Source of the DNA: Chloroflexota bacterium
Lineage (GTDB): Bacteria; Chloroflexota; Anaerolineae; Anaerolineales; E44-bin32
Reading direction: 5' to 3'
Length of the DNA: 12,134 nt
NCBI GenBank assembly: GCA_026390045.1
Contig: JAPLGR010000118.1
Span: forward strand, 1 to 12,134
Under the pieces are notes generated by a model. That model saw only the letters and a list, made by a program, of their open reading frames with translations, had not been told where the DNA came from and made no database searches. Numbering within the stretch: the first letter of the stretch is position 1; each line of letters begins with the position of its first letter. The position numbers and the translations under genes were made by a program. Below are positions 1-8,183 of this stretch, one piece after another.

Positions 1-2463
<2,463 letters not shown>

Positions 2464-2476
2464 CCTGTCTTCCGTG

Positions 2477-2550
2477 GGGAACGCCATGGCGTGTCCCTGT
2501 AGCCATGTGAAGAGCAGGTGACTTCGCGGGGCGGGTCTCAGACCCGCCCC
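2477..2550 (+). terminator. Probable gyrA terminator, two tandem hairpins
   Basis: Two hairpins follow the gyrA stop. The first is GGGA/TCCC around the palindrome ACGCCATGGCGT (2477-2497). The second is stronger: GGGGCGGGTCT at 2528-2538 pairs with AGACCCGCCCC at 2540-2550, in practice a 9 bp stem with a 5-base loop. The tail is TGTTCATT, a poor U-tract, so efficiency is uncertain. The GGGGCGGGT...ACCCGCCCC form also looks like a dispersed palindromic repeat, so it may be a repeat that doubles as a terminator. Confidence 0.55.
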
Positions 2551-2631
2551 TGTTCATTCCGATCTCATGCATGGCGATTGCCGTGCATCTCCCCTGCCAG
2601 CCCCTAACCGGCGAACCGCGTCAGAAGCATC

Positions 2632-2660
2632 TTGACAAACACGGGGGATGGCGCGAGTAT
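2632..2660 (+). promoter_or_regulatory. Predicted padR promoter
   Basis: A perfect -35 TTGACA lies at 2632-2637. With a 17-base spacer, GAGTAT at 2655-2660 is the best -10, a weak 3 of 6 match whose last three bases fall inside the dyad at 2658-2676. Transcription would start near 2667, leaving a leader of about 58 bases. A second TATAAC at 2688-2693 has no -35 at proper distance. The prediction is from sequence only. Confidence 0.5.
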
Positions 2661-2676
2661 ATCGGTGTCCGATATA
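2658..2676. promoter_or_regulatory. Perfect 19 bp dyad, candidate PadR operator
   Basis: TATATCGG (2658-2665), spacer TGT, then CCGATATA (2669-2676) form a perfect inverted repeat. It overlaps the end of the predicted -10 and the predicted transcription start of the padR gene, 48 bases before its ATG. PadR-type repressors are dimers that bind AT-containing dyads at their own promoters, so an autoregulatory operator is the simplest reading. A weaker dyad, GTCGG/CCGAC at 2683-2687 and 2696-2700, lies just downstream. Confidence 0.6.
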
Positions 2677-2724
2677 GCGACGGTCGGTATAACGGCCGAC
2701 GAGCTACGCGGAGGCTAGGACAAG

Positions 2725-3063
2725 ATGGCCGATCGCATTGCCAGGCACCTGCCGCTCACCGAGCCCACGTACTACATCCTGCTCGCCCTGACCGAGCCGC
2801 TGCACGGCTACGCCGTGATGCAGAAGGTTGAGCAGCTTAGCCACGGGGCAGTGATCGTCGGGCCGGGGACGCTTTACGGCGCCTTCTCCACGCTGGAGAG
2901 GGACGGCTTGATCGTCAAGGTGGCCGAGGTCGAGCGCCGCAAGTCGTATGCCCTGACAGCCCTTGGCCGCCAGGTGCTCCTGGCGCAGATCGGACGGCTG
3001 CAGGTCATGGTCAGGCGGGGCGGCGAGGTCGCCGCGCGGCTCAAGGCAACGGGGACGAGGTGA
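2725..3063 (+). CDS. PadR family transcriptional repressor
   Basis: This is a small winged-helix DNA-binding protein of 112 residues, the usual length for the short PadR subfamily. The winged helix spans roughly residues 11-70, with the PadR hallmark ILLALTEPLHGYAVMQ followed by GPGTLYGAFSTLERDGLI. A short C-terminal helix (about 80-110) probably mediates dimerisation. The start is supported by GGAGG at 2710-2714, ten bases before the ATG. Its TGA overlaps a possible GTG start of the next gene as GTGA (3060-3063), and a better ATG lies 12 bases further on, so the two genes are probably translationally coupled. A perfect dyad in the promoter suggests autoregulation. The family is certain; the effector and other targets are not visible. 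No transporter gene, the common target of such regulators, is adjacent. Confidence 0.9.
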   Translation: MADRIARHLPLTEPTYYILLALTEPLHGYAVMQKVEQLSHGAVIVGPGTLYGAFSTLERDGLIVKVAEVERRKSYALTALGRQVLLAQIGRLQVMVRRGGEVAARLKATGTR

Positions 3064-3074
3064 GGGGTGGCGCC

Positions 3075-3608
3075 ATGCAGACTGAATGGAAACGCATCCT
3101 CAAGTGGTTCTGGGCGTGGCAGGATTACCGGGAGGAGGCCTGGCTGGAAAGCCTGGCATGTGAGCGCGGCCTCCACCTGGCATCGGTCGGACCGTTCGGC
3201 GCTTACACGTTCAACGTGGGTTCGCCACAGCCGATGATCTACCGGCTGGACTACCAGTATCTCAAAGGTCAGGACGAGCCTGGCTACCTGCAGTTGTTCG
3301 AAGACGCCGGTTGGGAGCACGTCGACCAGATGAGCAACTGGCACTACTTCCGCCGGCCCGAAGTTGCCGGTGAACCGCGCGAGATCTTCACCGACTCGGC
3401 CTCCAAGGCCGCGAAGTACCGCCGGCTGATCCCGTTCCTGGTCATCGTGTGCGTTCTTCTCGGAGCGCAGCTGAACAGCAGCCTCTACGACCGCTATCCG
3501 TCGGTCGCGCTGGAGGCGATTCAGCTGCTCCTTTTCTGCGTCTTCCTGCTGCTCGTGTACTCGCTCATCCGCATTGGGCTGCGCATACGGGAGCTGTCCA
3601 AGCGCTGA
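3075..3608 (+). CDS. DUF2812 membrane protein, partner of PadR
   Basis: This is a DUF2812 protein of 177 residues with a cytoplasmic N-terminal domain (about 1-95) and two predicted membrane helices (about 117-134 and 146-167), ending in a basic tail. Family-typical features are the early W-rich EEAWL segment, AYTF, the YRLDYQYL strand and YLQLFEDAGWEHV. Its biochemical role is unknown. In Listeria monocytogenes a DUF2812 protein, LftS, is encoded with the PadR repressor LftR, which controls a drug-resistance ABC transporter, so a signalling role upstream of PadR is plausible here. I chose the ATG at 3075 because GAGGGG (3062-3067) sits 7 bases before it. A GTG at 3060 in the same frame overlaps the padR stop and would add five residues. 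Confidence 0.8.
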   Translation: MQTEWKRILKWFWAWQDYREEAWLESLACERGLHLASVGPFGAYTFNVGSPQPMIYRLDYQYLKGQDEPGYLQLFEDAGWEHVDQMSNWHYFRRPEVAGEPREIFTDSASKAAKYRRLIPFLVIVCVLLGAQLNSSLYDRYPSVALEAIQLLLFCVFLLLVYSLIRIGLRIRELSKR

Positions 3609-3667
3609 TCCCCTCGCGCGGATCCACGTCCCTCGATCGTCGCGCGCCACAACCACTGGTGAACAAG

Positions 3668-3695
3668 GCGGGGGCACGGCACGCCATGCCCCCGC
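3668..3695. terminator. Bidirectional hairpin between converging genes
   Basis: GCGGGGGCA (3668-3676) pairs perfectly with TGCCCCCGC (3687-3695) around a 10-base loop. It lies between the DUF2812 stop on the + strand and the methyltransferase stop on the - strand. The tails are short: TCGGTTT on the + side, CTTGTT on the - side. The convergent position makes a shared terminator likely despite weak U-tracts. Confidence 0.65.
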
Positions 3696-3724
3696 TCGGT
3701 TTGGCATTGGAGACGATCGCGCGG

Positions 3725-4447
3725 CTACCAGACGCCCGGCATCAGCCGGAAGCGCACGCGCTGCGAATACTCCGAGTAACCCTCGAGCTCGCGCTGCAGC
3801 GTCGCGTCCTCCAGCGCCGTGCGTACCAGGATCGCCGCGTCCGTCAAGACGCCTGGGATCAGAGCCCAGGCCGAGCCGAGCAAGAGCGGCGTGACCAGGC
3901 ACAGGACCAGCGATCCGGCGTACGCAGGGTGGCGGACGAACCGATAGGGCCCGCTCGAGACCACCGTGTGCCCGCGGTCTTTCTGCAGGCGCACAGCGGT
4001 TGAGAAGAACCGGTTGGCCCACATCGCCCAGGCGAATAGCAGATACGCCAGCGCCATGACCACGCCGCCGAGCACCTGCAGCCAGAGAGGGAGCGCGGGG
4101 GGCCAGCCAAAGCGCGCGTTCAGCCCGCCCACGATCAGGATGGAAGGGCCCAGCAGGGCATAGGCGCGCGCAAAGGTGCGATCCCAGGAGGGGACGCCTT
4201 CCTTCGCGCGGCCGCGCTCCTCGATCAGCCCCTGGTCGTTGGGCAGGAGCACGATGGCGTTGAGGATGAGCATCAACAGGTAGAGCCCGAGATACGCCCA
4301 GCCCGGCCACCACCGCAGGCTCCCTGCGGACCCGAACAACAATGCAGCCTGGAGGAGAATCATCAGTCCAAGCTGGAAGAGGCGACGGGCAATGCCTCTC
4401 GGCGAACTTCGGGTTGCTGCCGGGGTGGGGGTTTCCGCTTCGCTCAT
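3725..4447 (-). CDS. Isoprenylcysteine carboxyl methyltransferase-like integral membrane protein
   Basis: This is a polytopic membrane protein of 240 residues from the broad ICMT/PEMT/NnrU-like family, which transfers methyl groups from S-adenosylmethionine to lipid-like or prenylated substrates. About five hydrophobic segments are seen (near 22-40, 47-70, 94-112, 120-142 and 178-206). The conserved cofactor-binding signature GPYRFVRHPAYAG is at 166-178, followed by the acidic ED and the GYSEYSQRVRFRLMPGVW tail. The substrate cannot be told from sequence; bacteria rarely have prenylated CaaX proteins. The ATG at 4447 is chosen because GGAGG ends five bases before it. An in-frame ATG at 4459 would add four residues but has no ribosome binding site and itself overlaps that GGAGG. 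The gene follows murI by 50 bases and may be cotranscribed. Confidence 0.85.
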   Translation of the reverse strand: MSEAETPTPAATRSSPRGIARRLFQLGLMILLQAALLFGSAGSLRWWPGWAYLGLYLLMLILNAIVLLPNDQGLIEERGRAKEGVPSWDRTFARAYALLGPSILIVGGLNARFGWPPALPLWLQVLGGVVMALAYLLFAWAMWANRFFSTAVRLQKDRGHTVVSSGPYRFVRHPAYAGSLVLCLVTPLLLGSAWALIPGVLTDAAILVRTALEDATLQRELEGYSEYSQRVRFRLMPGVW

Positions 4448-4497
4448 GAGGCCCTCCATTCTTGCAGACGGCCTGGCCGCGCGCTGACCGCCAATGC

Positions 4498-5325
4498 CTA
4501 GCCGTCGAGGCGAAGCGCTGAGCCCGACGAGTCCCAGCTCGCCGGCCGCGCCGGGCCGGCTTCGTTGATCAACCGCTGCGCCATCTCGCGCAGCCGCGCC
4601 GGATCACCGCTGGTGAGGAACGTGATCTGTCCATGGTGATCGTGATTCGCCCGTAGCCCGCGCTCCTCTAGCAAGCGCGCCGCCTGCCGTGCGATGGCCG
4701 GCGAGGGATCGATGACCTGCACCCCGGGACCGGCCGCCTCAGCGATGGCAGGAATGACAAACGGATAGTGCGTGCATGCCAGCACCAGCGTATCCGCGCC
4801 CTGCGCCACCAGAGGCCTGACAGCGGCCTGCACAATGTGCCGGGTCTCCGGGCCGTCCAGGTCCCCGGCTTCGATCCGCTCCACCAGTCCGGGCAGCGTC
4901 TGCGGGAGGACGCGCACGCCTTGGGCGAAGCGCTCGACGACCGAAGCGAACAGCTCGCCCTGAAACGTCGCCGGCGTCGCCAGCACGCCGACAGTGCGCG
5001 TGCGCGTTTGTTCTGCCGCCGGCTTCACCGCCGGTTCCATGCCGACGAATGGTGTCGAGGGGAACGCCGCGCGCAGCTCCTTCAGCGCCGCCGCCGAAGC
5101 GGTGTTGCAGGCCACGACGATCAGTTTGGCGCCCTGATCGATCAGGAAGCGCGCGAGGCCGATCGAGAACCGGCGCACCTCGTCCAGCGGGCGCGGCCCG
5201 TACGGCACGTGGCCCTGGTCGGCGAAGAACAGCACGTCTTCCTCGGGGAGCAGGATGCGCAGCTGGCGCAGGATGGACAGGCCGCCCACGCCCGAGTCGA
5301 AGACGCCGATCGGCGCGTTGCTCAT
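4498..5325 (-). CDS. murI: Glutamate racemase
   Basis: This enzyme interconverts L- and D-glutamate without a cofactor, supplying D-glutamate for the peptidoglycan stem peptide in the cytoplasm. It has 275 residues, typical of the family. The opening APIGVFDSGVGGLSIL has the conserved Asp10 and Ser11. The two catalytic cysteines are Cys73 in VVACNTASAAAL and Cys184 in LVLACTHYPF, with His186 beside the second. The start ATG at 5325 gives the canonical N-terminus. The frame stays open further upstream, but that stretch belongs to the end of the preceding gene in another frame. No good Shine-Dalgarno sequence is seen. The upstream C26 peptidase gene stops only 10 bases before this ATG, so translation is probably coupled. 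The C-terminal 25 residues or so (after RLINEAGP) are Ser/Ala/Arg-rich and look non-conserved. Confidence 0.96.
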   Translation of the reverse strand: MSNAPIGVFDSGVGGLSILRQLRILLPEEDVLFFADQGHVPYGPRPLDEVRRFSIGLARFLIDQGAKLIVVACNTASAAALKELRAAFPSTPFVGMEPAVKPAAEQTRTRTVGVLATPATFQGELFASVVERFAQGVRVLPQTLPGLVERIEAGDLDGPETRHIVQAAVRPLVAQGADTLVLACTHYPFVIPAIAEAAGPGVQVIDPSPAIARQAARLLEERGLRANHDHHGQITFLTSGDPARLREMAQRLINEAGPARPASWDSSGSALRLDG

Positions 5326-5335
5326 ACGTTGGATT

Positions 5336-6046
5336 CTAGCCGGGAGACGCGATTTGGACGAAAGTGGCAAACAGCCCGGCTGCATCCGGCCGGCCGCCCA
5401 GCCGCTCGGGGTGCCATTGAACGGCAAGCGCGAACGGGTGGCCCGGCAATTCGATCGCCTCGATGATACCGTCCGGCGCAACGGCCGAGACTCGCCAGCC
5501 CGATGCCACCCGGTCGACGGCCTGGTGGTGCGTGCTGGTCACTTCCATCGACGGCGGCGTGCCGACCTTCGCCAGGTACGAATCCGGTTCGACGGTCACC
5601 GTGTGCAGCAGCGCCTCCGGCGGGCGATTGGGGTCGGAGTGAACCAGGGCGTCCGGCCGTAGGCTTGGGATATCGGGGATCAGTGTCCCACCGGCAGCGA
5701 CGTTGAGCGCCTGCTGTCCGCGGCAGATGCCCAGCACCGGCTTGCCGTCCTGCAATGCCCAGCGAGCCAGCGTCAGCTCGAGTTGATCGAGCTCGCGATC
5801 AATGCCCATCAGTCGCGCCGTTGTCGTCATGCCATACGTCGACGGATCCAGATCGCCACCGCCGGGGAGGAGCAAGCCGTCCAATTGCTCGAACAGATCG
5901 CGGAGTGTCTCAGTAGGGAGGCCGGGTGTCAGGAATGCAGGCTGCCCGCCCGCATCCGCAATGGCTTGCGCGTACGCCGCCTGGGCGGAGGGATGCTCGG
6001 TGGCCGAAGACGGGGAGGTGGTCAGGCCGATGAGGGCAGGGGGCAT
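5336..6046 (-). CDS. Peptidase C26 family gamma-glutamyl hydrolase (class I glutamine amidotransferase fold)
   Basis: This is a 236-residue member of peptidase family C26, related to PuuD (gamma-glutamyl-gamma-aminobutyrate hydrolase), which cleaves gamma-glutamyl amide bonds and releases glutamate. The start MPPALIGLTTSP matches the usual PxIGIT opening. LLPGGGDLDPSTYG is family-typical. The nucleophile is Cys108 in GKPVLGICRGQQALNVA, and the triad is completed by His212 and Glu214 in VQWHPERLGG. Its place directly before murI suggests a role in glutamate supply or gamma-D-glutamyl peptide turnover, but the substrate is unproven. The ATG at 6046 has no Shine-Dalgarno sequence and lies 7 bases after the T-tract of the rplS terminator. 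A GTG at 6082 in frame would place the start inside that hairpin and add a non-conserved, Phe-rich stretch, so I reject it. Confidence 0.88.
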   Translation of the reverse strand: MPPALIGLTTSPSSATEHPSAQAAYAQAIADAGGQPAFLTPGLPTETLRDLFEQLDGLLLPGGGDLDPSTYGMTTTARLMGIDRELDQLELTLARWALQDGKPVLGICRGQQALNVAAGGTLIPDIPSLRPDALVHSDPNRPPEALLHTVTVEPDSYLAKVGTPPSMEVTSTHHQAVDRVASGWRVSAVAPDGIIEAIELPGHPFALAVQWHPERLGGRPDAAGLFATFVQIASPG

Positions 6047-6050
6047 GGCA

Positions 6051-6091
6051 GTGAAAAAGAAGAAGGTGCAGGCCGTCGGCACTGCACCTTC
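6051..6091 (-). terminator. rplS intrinsic terminator
   Basis: On the - strand GAAGGTGCAG (6091-6082) pairs perfectly with CTGCACCTTC (6071-6062). Inner GCC/GGC pairs extend the stem past one bulged T and close a three-base loop. It is followed by TTCTTTTTC (6061-6053). The hairpin begins 12 bases after the rplS stop. This is a textbook Rho-independent terminator. Unusually, it ends 7 bases before the ATG of the next gene on the same strand. Confidence 0.88.
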
Positions 6092-6103
6092 GCGGTCGGC
6101 CGG

Positions 6104-6433
6104 CTAGGCCTTGCGCTTCTCTTCGAGACGGGCGCGCTTGCCCGTTCGATCGCGCAGGTAGTACAGCTGTGCGCGGCGCACGCGCGACTTGCGATGCACT
6201 TCCACCTTGTCGATCAGCGGGGAACGTAGCAGGAATGTGCGCTCGACGCCCACGCCGTGCGACGCCGTGCGACGCACGGTGAAGTTGGCCATGTTGCCGC
6301 CCTTGCGCAGGCGGATCACCGTGCCGCGGAATTCCTGGATGCGCTCGCGATCGCCTTCACGGATGCGCACGTGCACGCTCACTGTGTCTCCGGGGTTGAT
6401 CTCCGGGATCTGGGGATTGGCTTTCTCGGCCAT
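6104..6433 (-). CDS. rplS: 50S ribosomal protein L19
   Basis: L19 is a component of the large ribosomal subunit at the 30S-50S interface. The protein has 109 residues, close to the usual 110-120. Clear family signatures are PGDTVSVHVRIREGDRERIQ, FRGTVIRLRKGG, FTVRRTASHGVGVERTF and the ending VRRAQLYYLRDRTGKRAR. The ATG at 6433 is chosen because AGAAGGTG lies 6 bases upstream and gives the normal N-terminus. An upstream in-frame extension to 6493 is not conserved. In many bacteria rplS follows trmD in an rpsP-rimM-trmD-rplS operon. Here it stands alone between a Nudix hydrolase gene and a C26 peptidase gene, with its own predicted promoter and a strong terminator. Confidence 0.97.
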   Translation of the reverse strand: MAEKANPQIPEINPGDTVSVHVRIREGDRERIQEFRGTVIRLRKGGNMANFTVRRTASHGVGVERTFLLRSPLIDKVEVHRKSRVRRAQLYYLRDRTGKRARLEEKRKA

Positions 6434-6494
6434 GGCTTGCACCTTCTCTGGGTCACTGACATGCCGCCGGCATCGGCCGGGCGGCTGGACCAAG

Positions 6495-6524
6495 ATGATA
6501 CCACAGCCAGCCTGTCCCCGTCCA
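6495..6524 (-). promoter_or_regulatory. Predicted rplS promoter
   Basis: On the - strand TGGACG (6524-6519, 4 of 6 to TTGACA), an 18-base spacer, and TATCAT (6500-6495, 5 of 6 to TATAAT) form a plausible sigma-70 promoter. The predicted start is near 6488, giving a leader of about 55 bases. A perfect 9 bp inverted repeat surrounds the -35. Confidence 0.5.
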
Positions 6525-6538
6525 CCCCTGGCTGGCTG
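6504..6538. repeat. 9 bp perfect inverted repeat across the rplS promoter
   Basis: CAGCCAGCC (6504-6512) and GGCTGGCTG (6530-6538) are perfect reverse complements 17 bases apart. One arm falls in the promoter spacer and the -35 lies in the gap. It also sits 55-90 bases past the Nudix stop on the same strand, but no T-run follows, so it is a poor intrinsic terminator. It could be an operator or simply a hairpin. Confidence 0.5.
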
Positions 6539-6593
6539 GGCCTCCGCCGGCGCCCTCGGGCTCGCCTCGGCCGCCGGCTGCGGCGAATGTCCC

Positions 6594-7124
6594 CTACCGC
6601 CCGCTGTGCAGACGGTACAGGTACAGCGCCGCCAGTGTCTTGGCGTCGTGCAGCTCGCCTGTGCGGGCCAACTCCTCGGCCTGAACGAGCGTCAGCCGCT
6701 CGACCCGCAGATCCTCATCCTCGTCCGCCGGCAGGGGCGACTCGGTCAGCCCGGTTGCCAGATACACGTGCAGGTACTCGGTTGAGTAGCCGGGGGCCAG
6801 GAAGAAGCCGCCCAGCCGCGTGATCTCCGCCGGCGCCATCCCCGTCTCCTCGCGACACTCGCGGCGGGCGCAGTCTGCAGGATCCTCATCCCGATCGAGC
6901 GTGCCCGCCGGCAGCTCGAGCAGCACCTCGAGGCTCGAATGCCGATACTGGCGCACGAAGTGCAGCCGCCCGTCGGAGTCCACGGGCACCAGCGTCACCG
7001 CGCCCGGGTGATCGACGATCTCGATCTTGCGCACCTTGCCGTCCGGCGCGCGGACGGAGTCGATCCGAACCTTGAACGCGCGGCCGTTGAAGATCGGCTC
7101 GCTGGCAGTGACGCTGTAGGTCAT
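6594..7124 (-). CDS. Nudix hydrolase, probable ADP-ribose pyrophosphatase
   Basis: This is a 176-residue Nudix enzyme that most likely splits ADP-ribose to AMP and ribose 5-phosphate in the cytoplasm. The Nudix box is complete at Gly74 to Met96 (G-x5-E-x7-REcrEETGM), with the metal-binding Glu residues 89, 92 and 93 intact. LELPAG just before it and APGYSTEYLHVYLA about 13 residues after it are typical of the NudF/ADP-ribose pyrophosphatase group. The HPGAVTLVPVDSDGRLHFVRQYRH strand pair is also typical. The ATG at 7124 has GGAGGGG at 7134-7128, ideally spaced. An in-frame TTG at 7136 overlaps that site and is unlikely. The gene follows a hairpin that ends 14 bases before the ATG. Sugar-nucleotide substrates other than ADP-ribose cannot be excluded. 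Confidence 0.92.
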   Translation of the reverse strand: MTYSVTASEPIFNGRAFKVRIDSVRAPDGKVRKIEIVDHPGAVTLVPVDSDGRLHFVRQYRHSSLEVLLELPAGTLDRDEDPADCARRECREETGMAPAEITRLGGFFLAPGYSTEYLHVYLATGLTESPLPADEDEDLRVERLTLVQAEELARTGELHDAKTLAALYLYRLHSGR

Positions 7125-7138
7125 GTTCCCCTCCAAGA

Positions 7139-7169
7139 ACAGAGGCGACCCATGTTGGGTCGCCTCTGT
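7139..7169 (-). terminator. 13 bp hairpin between LysM lipoprotein and Nudix genes
   Basis: ACAGAGGCGACCC and GGGTCGCCTCTGT pair perfectly over 13 bp around a 5-base loop. The hairpin lies 23 bases after the LysM stop and 14 bases before the Nudix ATG. The - strand tail is TCTTGG, too poor in T for a confident intrinsic terminator. It may instead be a processing or stabilising hairpin between cotranscribed genes. Confidence 0.6.
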
Positions 7170-7192
7170 GTGTCAGGCCTCAGTTCGGCAGC

Positions 7193-7903
7193 TTACGGCG
7201 CCGGGATGATCAGCTTCTGGCCGACGGACAGCGTGTACGGGGCCGCCAGGCCGTTGGTGTCGATGATCGCCTGCGGATCGATGCCGAACTTGCGGGCGAT
7301 CGAGTACACCCACTCACCCGCCTGCACGTAGTACACCGTGCCGGCAGCGATTGTCCCACCCGGCGTGATGGTCGGCCCACCCGGCGTTACCGTGGCCACG
7401 ACTACGGGCGTCGTCCCGGACGGACAGTCACCCGGGAGCTTCAGCGTCTGTCCCGGCGTGAGCGCGTACGGCGCCACCAGCCCGTTCAGGTCAATGATCT
7501 CCTGGGGATCGACGTTGAACTTGCGGGCGATCGAGTAGACCCACTCGCCCGAAAGGACGGTGTATGAGGTCGGGCCGCAGGTCGTCGCGGCCGCGGTCGC
7601 CGCCGTCGTGGTCTTTGGCGTTCCAGTGCCCGCCGTGGCAAGCGGTGCAGACGGCGTGCCCTGCGTCACGACGACCAGAGGCGTCGAGGTGGCCTTGGAT
7701 CCGGAGGCGGCCTGCGCCGTCTGGGTCAGCAGCGCGGAGCGAACGGCTTCCATCGTCGCCTGCTGGCCAGTCAATGCGGATGGGGTCTGCGCCGTGGCGG
7801 ACGTCGCCGCCGGTGTCGATGCGGTGCGCGTGCAGGCGCCCAGGAACATCGCGATCAGGATCAGGCTGGCGATTGCCAGGCCGGTCAGGCGTGGGAATCT
7901 CAT
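7193..7903 (-). CDS. Lipoprotein with two LysM domains
   Basis: This is a secreted, lipid-anchored protein of 236 residues that probably binds peptidoglycan or a related glycan at the cell surface. The N-terminus has a basic start, a hydrophobic stretch and the lipobox LGAC with Cys24 as the lipidation site. Residues about 25-115 are a Thr/Ala/Ser/Pro-rich linker. LysM 1 is at about 116-161 and LysM 2 at about 190-235. Both read GEWVYSIARKF, then DPQ-x-IID-x-NGL-x-APY and G-Q-x-L. I count 30 identical positions of 45, and a 21-base stretch is identical in DNA (7286-7306 and 7517-7537). No catalytic domain is present. The ATG at 7903 is supported by AGGAGGAG a few bases upstream, and the frame before it lacks a signal peptide. 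A predicted promoter and a leader hairpin precede it. Confidence 0.9.
   Translation of the reverse strand: MRFPRLTGLAIASLILIAMFLGACTRTASTPAATSATAQTPSALTGQQATMEAVRSALLTQTAQAASGSKATSTPLVVVTQGTPSAPLATAGTGTPKTTTAATAAATTCGPTSYTVLSGEWVYSIARKFNVDPQEIIDLNGLVAPYALTPGQTLKLPGDCPSGTTPVVVATVTPGGPTITPGGTIAAGTVYYVQAGEWVYSIARKFGIDPQAIIDTNGLAAPYTLSVGQKLIIPAP
7286..7537 (-). repeat. Direct repeat encoding the two LysM motifs
   Basis: A 21-base block that encodes the core YSIARKF of each LysM occurs identically at 7286-7306 and 7517-7537, a period of 231 bases. Similarity continues on both sides. This shows internal duplication of the LysM domain with its linker. Confidence 0.85.
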
Positions 7904-7928
7904 GGACTCCTCCTCACACTCAGACTCT

Positions 7929-7960
7929 TGCGGTGGGCCACAACGTGAAGGCCCACCCGC
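7929..7960 (-). promoter_or_regulatory. Hairpin at the 5' end of the LysM mRNA leader
   Basis: On the - strand GGTGGGCC and GGCCCACC pair over 8 bp, extended by GC pairs with one bulged base, around a 10-base loop. The hairpin starts within a few bases of the predicted transcription start and ends about 25 bases before the LysM gene's ATG. Such a 5'-terminal hairpin can protect an mRNA from decay. Confidence 0.45.
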
Positions 7961-7962
7961 GC

Positions 7963-7991
7963 ATGCTAGCACAGGCGTTTGGTTTTGGCAA
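7963..7991 (-). promoter_or_regulatory. Predicted promoter of the LysM lipoprotein gene
   Basis: On the - strand TTGCCA (7991-7986, 5 of 6 to consensus), an exact 17-base spacer, and TAGCAT (7968-7963, 4 of 6) preceded by TGC form an extended -10 promoter. The start would fall near 7956, about 53 bases before the ATG. Confidence 0.6.
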
Positions 7992-8183
7992 GCAAGCCTA
8001 CAAGTGGGCCTGCGACCGCCGCGCACGCCAAGGATAGGGAGGGGGTGCCACGAATGTCTCCGCTGAACCATACCTGCCGGACCAAGGAACGGCGAAATTG
8101 TCGGTGAATCGGTCCTCCCCAGCCCGCCGGGAGCCCGTATTCGCGGGCGGAGAAAGAGCGGTCTCTGGAACGGATCAGCACTG

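Noticed and set aside
2571..2831. 86-codon + strand frame overlapping the start of padR
   Set aside because: It covers the predicted padR promoter and dyad and has no ribosome binding site or recognisable product.
2874..4313. 479-codon open frame on the - strand
   Set aside because: It runs antisense through padR and DUF2812 and in another frame through the methyltransferase gene. All three of those have clear families; this one is Arg/Ala/Pro-rich with no motif.
6044..6082. GTG at 6082 as start of the C26 peptidase gene
   Set aside because: It would put the start inside the rplS terminator hairpin and add a Phe-rich, non-conserved leader; the family N-terminus begins at the ATG at 6046.
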